A stretch of 32,026 nucleotides of DNA, taken from NCBI GenBank assembly GCA_034189325.1, contig JAXHUM010000093.1, forward strand, positions 1 through 32,026. The letters are read 5' to 3'. Position 1 is the first letter of the stretch, and each line of letters opens with the position of its first letter. This stretch comes from JAXHUM01 sp034189325 (GTDB taxonomy: Bacteria; Desulfobacterota; DSM-4660; Desulfatiglandales; Desulfatiglandaceae). The notes beneath the pieces were generated by a model. It was not told where the DNA came from and did no database searches. It was given only the letters and a program-made list of their open reading frames with translations. Below are positions 17,141 to 24,203 of this stretch, one piece after another. The position numbers and the translations under genes are program-made.

Positions 17141-18373
17141 ATGAAACAATCAGCCGGATTACCCAAATGTGAAATCATTACAATCGGCACGGAACTCCTT
17201 TTGGGCCAGATAATCGATACAAACAGTACCTTTCTGGCGGAGGCATTGGGCCGCACTGGTGTGATGATCCATTTTCGAACATCGGTAGGTGATCGTTTGG
17301 AGGAGATGGATCAGGTCATCCGGAATGCGGTCGAGCGATGTGACATGGTGATTATCACCGGCGGTCTCGGACCGACTCTGGATGATCTGACTAGGGAGTC
17401 TGTGGCTCGGACGGCCGGTGTGGAGCTTGAATTTAGACAGGACTTGATGGACCGTATAGAGGAGATGTTCACGCGTGCCGGATATCAGATGCCTGAAAAC
17501 AACAGAAGGCAAGCCTTTATTCCCGCTGGAGCCGAGGCCATACCCAACCCGATGGGCACGGCTCCAGGTTTTGTGAAAGAAATTGATGACACACCGGTCA
17601 TCTGCCTTCCGGGAGTTCCTAGGGAACTCAGGTATCTGTTGGATCATGAGGTCCTACCCTGGGTGAAAAAGCGGTTTGACTTAGATGATCATCTCGTCAC
17701 TTATCGAGTGCTAAAGACGGCCGGTATCAGCGAAAGCAAGGTTGATCGGGTGATCGCTGACCTGATGGAACCTGGTAGGAACCCTGAAGTGGGACTTCTT
17801 GCCTCCCAAGGGGAAATCAAAATCCGCATTGCTGCCAGGGCCGTGAACGAAGAGGATGCCTGGGCACTGATCCAAGGGGTTGAAGAAGAGATTTGCGCTA
17901 GATTGGGCGAAAAGGTATTCGGCAGAGATACGGATAGCCTCGAAGGGGTTGTTGACTCCCTGTTGGCCGAAAGAGGCTGGACTCTAGGGATTCTGGAGAC
18001 CTTCACAGGGGGCCTGATAACGCAGAAACTTCACAGATTGCCCTCCCGGCAGCTTGTAGAGGGTTACGTGATCAATCGCAGAAACGGATTATCAAGATAT
18101 CTTGACGACGGAGATTTCTCACCAGAGGAAGAGTCGGCGTTATCTGTCTCAAGAGGGTTCAAAAACAAGGGTTTATTCGATGTATGTCTCGTAGTCATCG
18201 GCTTTCCCATCAAGAAAGAGAAAGACTATGCCTTAAGGGGCACTGTGGCGGTTATCGGAGAGGGAATGGAAGAAACATTTGATTGGGACATGGGAGGTGC
18301 TTTGCCGACACTCCAGGAACGGGGGAGCGTTATCGGCCTTAACACCCTGAGGCTCGCTTTATCGGATGGGTAA
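17141..18373 (+). CDS. cinA: CinA-family protein with intact pyrophosphatase domain and degenerate amidase domain
   Basis: 410 residues from the ATG at 17141 (the frame also offers a TTG 15 bases earlier). The N-terminal COG1058/MoaB-like domain is intact: TIGTELLLGQIIDTNS, ITGGLGPTLDDLTRE and AFIPAGAEAIPNPMGTAPGF. It corresponds to the NMN-deamidase-associated or ADP-ribose pyrophosphatase module. The C-terminal PncC-like domain has lost its signatures. The usual ESCTGG is ETFTGG (residues 286-291), and the GIAGPGG loop is replaced by VIGFPIKKEKD. The NMN amidase activity of classical CinA is therefore probably absent. It lies 48 bases after the SH3 gene and may be co-transcribed. Confidence 0.85.
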   Translation: MKQSAGLPKCEIITIGTELLLGQIIDTNSTFLAEALGRTGVMIHFRTSVGDRLEEMDQVIRNAVERCDMVIITGGLGPTLDDLTRESVARTAGVELEFRQDLMDRIEEMFTRAGYQMPENNRRQAFIPAGAEAIPNPMGTAPGFVKEIDDTPVICLPGVPRELRYLLDHEVLPWVKKRFDLDDHLVTYRVLKTAGISESKVDRVIADLMEPGRNPEVGLLASQGEIKIRIAARAVNEEDAWALIQGVEEEICARLGEKVFGRDTDSLEGVVDSLLAERGWTLGILETFTGGLITQKLHRLPSRQLVEGYVINRRNGLSRYLDDGDFSPEEESALSVSRGFKNKGLFDVCLVVIGFPIKKEKDYALRGTVAVIGEGMEETFDWDMGGALPTLQERGSVIGLNTLRLALSDG

Positions 18374-18773
18374 GCCCCAAAATAGGCTCTTTTCAGCTAC
18401 GGATAGGCTATGAAGATTTTGGATCGTTGTTGATTCAGCTTTTCGGCCTTTTCCGACCAAGGTTTTTCAGAGTACCGTAGTGTCAACCCCCTTTTTTATT
18501 TTGCGCTTGCGGTTTAGAGACAGTTTCAACACCGTCCTGTTTCAGTATGAACGGCTTTGCCATTATTCGGCATATTCCTCCCAAAAATTGTCATTCCTTT
18601 GCCGATTTAGAGAGGAGCAATGATGAGGCTCTTGAGGATGTAACTTATTGAAATTATATTGTATAATGTCTATACCTTTGCTTAGTATAAAACTTGCTTA
18701 CGTATAGGGACGTTTGCATTTATGGGTGCCGGTCGTCCCAATGGTATAACAAGACAGGTGTCAGGACCTGAAC
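18374..18773. other. 400-base intergenic region before the sensor-kinase pair
   Basis: No ORF or RNA gene is visible. ATAGGCT is repeated near its start (18383-18389 and 18403-18409). TATAAT occurs at 18662-18667 in an AT-rich stretch but the hexamer 17 bases upstream (TGTAAC) is a poor -35 box, so an activator or another sigma factor would be needed if this is the kinase promoter. No good terminator hairpin for the CinA gene is seen. AGGA lies eight bases before the kinase ATG. Confidence 0.35.
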
Positions 18774-20765
18774 ATGGAAGACGATAGAAAGTCCAAAGAG
18801 CAACTCGTAGAAGAAATCGGAGAACTTCGCCGACGCGTTGCTGAATTGGAGGGAGCCGACAAGGAGCGCACAAAGGAGGAGAAGGCGCTGTGGGAGACGA
18901 GGGAAATTGATCTCCAGAAGTTGACGATGGGGAAAACCTCCTTTGAGGAAAGGTTCTTGGCTCTGTTTGAAGACAATCTCATCGAGACAATTATCGTGGA
19001 CCACAAGGGCAAGGTAATCGGTTCCAACCTGGAAAAAAAGAGAAGAGATGGTATAGGCCCCAAGACTGGGGATATCATGTATAAGGATTATGCTGGTGGC
19101 CACGAAATAGATATGCTCAGCAGACTCAAGAAATGTCTCAAATCGGGAATGGCGGAAGATTTCCCCAAGTTGAAGTATAATGACCGCTTCCTCCATATAA
19201 GGATTGCGCCTTACTCAGATGGCGCCATCATAACTTCGATAGATATTACCGATCGAGTCAATCTGGAAGACTTGGTACAAAAGAATCAAAAACAGGCAAG
19301 ATTCCTGGCCAATGCCCTTGAGAGTTCTCCGCAACCCTTTGCCGTTGCCTACTCTGATGGAAGGATCATGACTTACAACAATGCCTATTGCGATTTGACC
19401 GGATACACTAAGGAGGAACTTCGCAAAGTGAAGTGGTTTGAAGATCTGACTCCTCCAGAGTTTCATGAGGTCATGGCCAAGGCGACTGAAAAGATGATCC
19501 GAACGGGCAAACCGCAGCGGTATGAGAAAGAATACATCCGCAAAGATGGTTCAAGGGTCCCTGTTGAGGTGCTGCAGTACCCGGCTTACGATGGGAATGG
19601 CAATCTTCATCACTACTACTCCTTTATTACCAACACGGATGAGCGCAGGCGAATGGAGGATACCCTAAAGGAAAAGGGAGGATTGCTCCAAAAAAACGAG
19701 AACAAGCTCAATACGATTTATGAACACGCACCTTTGATGATCTTGGGGGTCGGTTCTGAGGGACGCCTGGCCTTGTGGAATAAGGAATGCGAAAAAGCCC
19801 TGGGTTGGAAAAAGGAGGACTTATCCACCATTGATCAATTGATGTCACTTACCTTTCCGGATCCGGCGGAATCTAAGGAGATCAAAAGAATCTTCACTAA
19901 AACGGATGGTGTTTTCAGGAGATGTCCGGCACGAACCAAAGATGGGACCTTACGGACGCAAGAATGGGGGGCATTTTCTTTTCCCGACGACATAATTCTC
20001 TGTTTCGGACGTGATGTAACCGAGGAATGGACTGCAAAACAGACAGGTCGGCAACTGGAGGCGCGACTCAAGGAGGCCGATAGTGAACTTGTGCAGGTAC
20101 GCCGCGCCCTATCAACAAGCATTGAGACACCTTTGAGGGCGATTCGCAATTACAGCGCCTTTTTGATGGAAGACATCGGAGAAGCCTTGGGCGATAAGTC
20201 AAAGAAATTCCTTGATGGCCTTGGGGTTGCCGTGGAAGAAGCAAGAGAACTCATACAGGACATTCTGGACCTGTCCGACATAGGAAACAAGAATGGCCCG
20301 CCTGAAACGATTGACATGGGGAATTTTCTCCATCGATTAGTGGCTTCGCTTGAACTGCCCCCCGGTACTGATGTCGTCATTGACAACGATTGGCCCTCTA
20401 TTGAGACCGAGCCCCTGCTGCTTGGACAGGTCTTCTTTCATTTGATCGACAACGCCGTTAAGTTCAATACATCACCAAGCAAGCTTGTCCAGATGGGCTG
20501 GAAAAAGGCTGAAGAACATAGATATGATTTCTTTGTCCGCGATAATGGAATCGGGATCAAGGCTCGGTACCTGGAACAGATATTTGGTGTTTTCCAAAGA
20601 CTCCATACGGCACAAGAGTATTCAGGATCCGGGATAGGCCTGGCGATAACGAAAAAGGCAGTCAGCAAGTTAGGTGGATCCGTCCGAGTAGAGTCGGAAC
20701 CTGGTGAGGGAAGCACCTTCTATATAAACCTTTCGGCAAAACAAAGCCCGAGTGATATGTTATAG
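18774..20765 (+). CDS. Multi-PAS sensor kinase-like protein lacking the phospho-acceptor histidine
   Basis: 663 residues without membrane segments. Parts in order: an N-terminal coiled coil (1-50); a PAS-like domain (about 60-160); a canonical PAS (about 174-292, with GRIMTYNNAYCDLTGYTKEEL and a PAC segment); a third PAS (about 307-415); a dimerisation helix pair (about 440-500); and a HATPase domain with N box FFHLIDNAVKF (554-564), G1 VRDNGIGI (588-595) and G2 SGSGIGLAI (617-625). The dimerisation helix aligns with the SHDLxEPLRAI type H-box, but reads STSIETPLRAI: Thr448, codon ACA at 20115-20117, replaces the His. ATP binding looks intact, so it may act as a non-phosphorylating partner or allosteric sensor. 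The next kinase gene starts 20 bases downstream. Confidence 0.85.
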   Translation: MEDDRKSKEQLVEEIGELRRRVAELEGADKERTKEEKALWETREIDLQKLTMGKTSFEERFLALFEDNLIETIIVDHKGKVIGSNLEKKRRDGIGPKTGDIMYKDYAGGHEIDMLSRLKKCLKSGMAEDFPKLKYNDRFLHIRIAPYSDGAIITSIDITDRVNLEDLVQKNQKQARFLANALESSPQPFAVAYSDGRIMTYNNAYCDLTGYTKEELRKVKWFEDLTPPEFHEVMAKATEKMIRTGKPQRYEKEYIRKDGSRVPVEVLQYPAYDGNGNLHHYYSFITNTDERRRMEDTLKEKGGLLQKNENKLNTIYEHAPLMILGVGSEGRLALWNKECEKALGWKKEDLSTIDQLMSLTFPDPAESKEIKRIFTKTDGVFRRCPARTKDGTLRTQEWGAFSFPDDIILCFGRDVTEEWTAKQTGRQLEARLKEADSELVQVRRALSTSIETPLRAIRNYSAFLMEDIGEALGDKSKKFLDGLGVAVEEARELIQDILDLSDIGNKNGPPETIDMGNFLHRLVASLELPPGTDVVIDNDWPSIETEPLLLGQVFFHLIDNAVKFNTSPSKLVQMGWKKAEEHRYDFFVRDNGIGIKARYLEQIFGVFQRLHTAQEYSGSGIGLAITKKAVSKLGGSVRVESEPGEGSTFYINLSAKQSPSDML

Positions 20766-20785
20766 ACTCAATAAGTACTAAAGAT

Positions 20786-23113
20786 ATGATACACACCAGA
20801 AAACAAAGGCCCTTGCGTATCCTCCTTGTCGAAGAGGGTGATCACGACTTCGTAGCATTTGAGAGGGCCTTTGAGAAACGGCATACCTTAGATGATATTA
20901 TCCGTTACGTTCGTGCGGAGGACGCGCTGACAAGACTCTTGGCTGATAGCTCCGCTTTTGACATAGTGGTCGCCAGTCATGATCTGCCGGGAATGTCAGG
21001 CCTGGAGTTCTTGAAAGAGCTTGTAGATCATGAGATCTCATTGCCGCTCGTTCTTCTAACAGGCCTTAACAGTGAGTCCCTCTCTGTTGAAGCGATGAAA
21101 ATAGGTGTTGACAATGTTTTGGCCAAGGAACCATCCCAGGGATACCTTGATCTGATCCCGGCCATTCTTAACGATACGATTCGAAAACATCGCTATCGCC
21201 GAAGGAGCCTCGAGGAGGCCTCGCCCCGCCAGGAGGACACTTCTTATGGCTCAATGGATGAAGACCAGACAGAATTGATCTGCCGGTTTTTGCCGGATGG
21301 AACCCTGACATTCGCAAACGAGGCCCTCTGTCGATACCTCAATATGAAAAGAGAGGAACTCATTGGCAGGGATTTCATGCAGTCTATCCCCGAAGAGGAA
21401 CGAGAAGAGGTCAGGGAGCGTTTTTTGGCGCTTGGTCAAGAAAATCCCGTCAGCTCCATCGAACACCGTGTTATGCTTCCAAACGGTGAAATCCGTTGGC
21501 AGAGATGGAAGAACAGGGCGCTGTTAAATGAGAAAGGCGAACTCCTTGAGATACAATCGGTTGGTCAAGACATCTCAGGTCTGAAGAAAGCTGAAGATGC
21601 GCTACAACAGAGTGAAGAGCGTTACAAATCTCTTGTCGAAATCACGCCCAATGGGTTTTTCATTTGCGAACGTGAATCTGGAGATTTCCTGTTCGTCAAC
21701 CAGACCGCCTGCAATCTTCTGGGGTATTCTATGCCGGAAGTACTCTCGAGGTCGATGTGGGATATGCTCCTCCCCGAAGAGAAGGACACGTTCAAAGAAC
21801 GGGTGCTGACCCAGCCTGATGGAAGATCCCGTATTCTCCAACGAGAAGAATACAAAATCGTACGGAAAGATCGTGCCATCCTCAAAGCTGAGGTATATTT
21901 GTCACTGGTAACGTTCAAGGGATCATGGGTCTTCCAGGGTATTTTAAGGGAAGTTGCTCAAGAGGAGCGGTTACAAAACCAGTTGACCCAGGCCCAAAAG
22001 ATGGAGGCGATCGGCACTCTGGCCGGCGGGATTGCGCATCAATTCAATAATGCCCTTACAGGGATCACCGGGAATATTGGACTCCTCGAGATCGATTATC
22101 CTGACGACGAGAATATTTCAAAATATGTTGGACGAATGAGCGAGGCTTCAAGCCGTATGGCCGATCTGACAGGCCAATTACTCGCTTACGCTCGAGGGGG
22201 GAAATATCGTCCTGAAATTATTTCGTTGAACAAATTCGTCGAAGAGACCCTGCCTTTGCTCCGTTACACAACAGACCCTGATCTTGAGGTTGAAACGGAT
22301 CTTTCGGATAATCACTGCTATGTTAATATAGATGTCACTCAGCTTCAGATGACCCTTTCAGCTATCTTGACTAATGCTGCGGAGGCTACGGAAGGCCCCG
22401 GTCATATCAAGATTTCGACTGCCAAAAAAGGGATCGACGAGGCATTTGCAAAGGCGAATCCGGGCCTCAAACCAAGGGATTACGTCTGCCTTGCCGTTCA
22501 AGATAGCGGGAAAGGGATGGATGAACAAACCAGGACCAAAGTCTTTGAGCCTTTTTTCACAACAAAATTCCAGGGACGGGGCCTCGGCATGGCCGCAGTC
22601 TACGGCATTGTGAAGAATCATGACGGATGGATTTCGGTTGACTCCGAACCAGAAGAGGGTACTATAGTTACCATATATCTCCCCACAGTTGAGGTTGACG
22701 GTGAAGAGAACGGAGAGTTTGACATGGAGATCGCAAAAGGCAGCGGGACAATATTGGTCGTTGAAGATGAGGAGCCCGTGATTGCCGTAACCAGGGCAAT
22801 CTTGGAAAGGCTCGGCTATCGTGTCTTGGAAGCCACGACCGGTATGGAGGCAATTGCCCTTGTGAAGACCTCACAAGAAGAGATTGATCTGACCATCCTG
22901 GATATGTTGTTGCCTGATATGGATGGAAAGGAAGTCTATTCAAAAATTATCCAAACCCGTCCTCACATGAAAGTCATCGTGTGTAGCGGCTATTCCGTGG
23001 ATGGGCCCGCACAGGAAATTCTGGATAAAGGGGCCCAGGGTTTCGTGCAAAAACCGTTTACTATCACGAGTCTTTCCTCTAAATTGAGAGAAGTCTTGGA
23101 TACCGGGCATTAG
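20786..23113 (+). CDS. Hybrid sensor kinase: pseudo-receiver, two PAS, HisKA, HATPase, receiver
   Basis: 775 residues, soluble. An N-terminal receiver-like domain (about 10-130) keeps a Thr (LLTG) and Lys (LAKE), but Ser64 stands at the phospho-Asp position (VVASHDLPGMSG where families have D-x-x-LPGMSG), codon AGT at 20975-20977. Two PAS domains follow (about 160-270 and 275-390). The kinase core is intact: NtrB-like H-box GGIAHQFNNALTGI with His418, HATPase with SGKGMDE and GRGLGMAAV. The C-terminal receiver (about 655-775) has the acidic pair in VVEDEE, Asp706 in TILDMLLPDMDG, Ser in VCSGYS and Lys756. The final output is unknown, since no DNA-binding domain is attached. It is 20 bases after the first kinase gene and almost surely co-transcribed. 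Confidence 0.9.
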   Translation: MIHTRKQRPLRILLVEEGDHDFVAFERAFEKRHTLDDIIRYVRAEDALTRLLADSSAFDIVVASHDLPGMSGLEFLKELVDHEISLPLVLLTGLNSESLSVEAMKIGVDNVLAKEPSQGYLDLIPAILNDTIRKHRYRRRSLEEASPRQEDTSYGSMDEDQTELICRFLPDGTLTFANEALCRYLNMKREELIGRDFMQSIPEEEREEVRERFLALGQENPVSSIEHRVMLPNGEIRWQRWKNRALLNEKGELLEIQSVGQDISGLKKAEDALQQSEERYKSLVEITPNGFFICERESGDFLFVNQTACNLLGYSMPEVLSRSMWDMLLPEEKDTFKERVLTQPDGRSRILQREEYKIVRKDRAILKAEVYLSLVTFKGSWVFQGILREVAQEERLQNQLTQAQKMEAIGTLAGGIAHQFNNALTGITGNIGLLEIDYPDDENISKYVGRMSEASSRMADLTGQLLAYARGGKYRPEIISLNKFVEETLPLLRYTTDPDLEVETDLSDNHCYVNIDVTQLQMTLSAILTNAAEATEGPGHIKISTAKKGIDEAFAKANPGLKPRDYVCLAVQDSGKGMDEQTRTKVFEPFFTTKFQGRGLGMAAVYGIVKNHDGWISVDSEPEEGTIVTIYLPTVEVDGEENGEFDMEIAKGSGTILVVEDEEPVIAVTRAILERLGYRVLEATTGMEAIALVKTSQEEIDLTILDMLLPDMDGKEVYSKIIQTRPHMKVIVCSGYSVDGPAQEILDKGAQGFVQKPFTITSLSSKLREVLDTGH

Positions 23114-23132
23114 TACAAAAAGGCCTTTGATC

Positions 23133-23168
23133 GTTCGGGCCGAACCATCCCTTTTATAGGTTGGTTCG
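23133..23168 (+). other. Two mutually exclusive hairpins after the hybrid kinase gene
   Basis: GTTCGG (23133-23138) can pair with CCGAAC (23140-23145) only as a tight palindrome. CGAACCA (23141-23147) can instead pair with TGGTTCG (23162-23168), extended by CC/GG across a T-T mismatch, leaving an eight-base loop. The two share the CGAAC arm. The second is the more stable as RNA. No T-tract follows, so it is at best a weak terminator or read-through structure before the FmdB gene. Confidence 0.3.
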
Positions 23169-23208
23169 AGTCTCGTTAAATCTGATTACTTAGTTGGGAA
23201 CCTGCAAA

Positions 23209-23550
23209 ATGCCGATTTATGAATATCAATGCCGGAGCTGCGGATCGGAATTCCAGACCTTGGTTATGAAGATCGAACATGAGCAAGATCTGGTTTGCCC
23301 CTCATGCGGCGGGGAACATTTGACCAAGCTCATTTCCAGGGTCGTTTATCATATGTCCGAGGGAGATCGACTTGACAATTTTGATCCAGGTAGAAAACAG
23401 GATGATAGTTTCTACAAAGACACCCGGAATATCGGTCTCCACGCAAAGAAAAGAGCGCAACAGTTGGGCGTAGATCTGGGGAGCGGTTTTGAGGACAAAG
23501 TGGAAAAGCTGAGGACGGATCCAGGGAGTGTCATTAAGGACAGCGAATAG
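23209..23550 (+). CDS. FmdB-family zinc-ribbon protein
   Basis: 113 residues from the ATG at 23209, chosen because the family almost always begins MPIYEYQC. A zinc ribbon is formed by CRSCG and CPSCG, about 20 residues apart. The tail is charged and carries no recognisable domain (KKRAQQLGVDLGSGFEDKVE). FmdB-type proteins are small putative regulatory or metal-binding proteins whose function remains poorly defined. It follows the sensor-kinase pair by 95 bases and precedes a small unknown gene by 52 bases on the same strand. Confidence 0.88.
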   Translation: MPIYEYQCRSCGSEFQTLVMKIEHEQDLVCPSCGGEHLTKLISRVVYHMSEGDRLDNFDPGRKQDDSFYKDTRNIGLHAKKRAQQLGVDLGSGFEDKVEKLRTDPGSVIKDSE

Positions 23551-23602
23551 TCTGGTGTCCTTATAATGAAATGGAGGACTGGACAATTCCGGGAATAATA
23601 TA

Positions 23603-23920
23603 ATGCGATCTGAGGGAGAAATAGTTCTTATTCATTATCAACAACAACCTACCCTCTTTGCCAGGATCGAATCTATCGAAGCTGATCACAAGAAGGACTG
23701 GTATCAGGTCACGCTCCTGTTTCTCACCCTCCCTACCCAGACAGTCACTTGGATACTGAGAGAGGCCTATATAGATGGAGAAGAATTTACCATGGGCGGG
23801 ATTCCTGTCAAACTGGAGGAAGTCAAACGGATTGTCCCCTCTTCGAAAGAATCGAAGGATGCGGGTCTTTCGAAGGAGGATGGCAAAGGTGGGCGGGTTA
23901 TTCCATTTAAGAGGGATTAG
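23603..23920 (+). CDS. Small conserved-looking hypothetical protein
   Basis: 105 residues. I do not recognise a family. It begins with strand-like segments (EGEIVLIHYQQQPTLFARIES, YQVTLLFLTLP, VTWILREAYIDGEEFTMGG) suggesting a small beta-barrel of about 75 residues, and ends in a charged, disordered tail (SKESKDAGLSKEDGKGGRV). It has no signal peptide, membrane segment or cysteines. Codon use and position in a tight same-strand row (FmdB upstream, the 59-residue membrane protein 39 bases downstream) support it as a real gene. Confidence 0.65.
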   Translation: MRSEGEIVLIHYQQQPTLFARIESIEADHKKDWYQVTLLFLTLPTQTVTWILREAYIDGEEFTMGGIPVKLEEVKRIVPSSKESKDAGLSKEDGKGGRVIPFKRD

Positions 23921-23959
23921 AATCTCGGCCGTTCTACCTATACGCTAGCGAGGGGGCTC

Positions 23960-24139
23960 ATGAAAACAATCCAGACCTTTATCATACGGCTTGTCCTATC
24001 TGTGCTTTTTGCCTTCCTTGTCGCTTACTTTTTTTTCAACAATCCCCCTCTAATAAAAGTCCTGGGGCTTGCAGCCATATTCCTGGGCCTGTCTTACCTG
24101 CTTATGTATGCGAGACAAAGCAATAATGAAGACGGATAA
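23960..24139 (+). CDS. 59-residue two-helix membrane protein
   Basis: ATG at 23960 is preceded by a strong ribosome-binding site (GAGGGGG, three bases upstream). The protein is two hydrophobic helices separated by a short turn with NNPP: FIIRLVLSVLFAFLVAYFFF (6-25) and IKVLGLAAIFLGLSYLLMY (32-50), then a polar tail RQSNNEDG. The arrangement predicts a helical hairpin in the inner membrane. I recognise no family. Its gene lies between the small hypothetical gene and convergent plsB. Confidence 0.65.
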   Translation: MKTIQTFIIRLVLSVLFAFLVAYFFFNNPPLIKVLGLAAIFLGLSYLLMYARQSNNEDG

Positions 24140-24203
24140 AATCTGGGTACAATTGTAGAGCCAGACTGATACTCCAAGCCGTGATTATCAGGTTTGATGG
24201 CCC

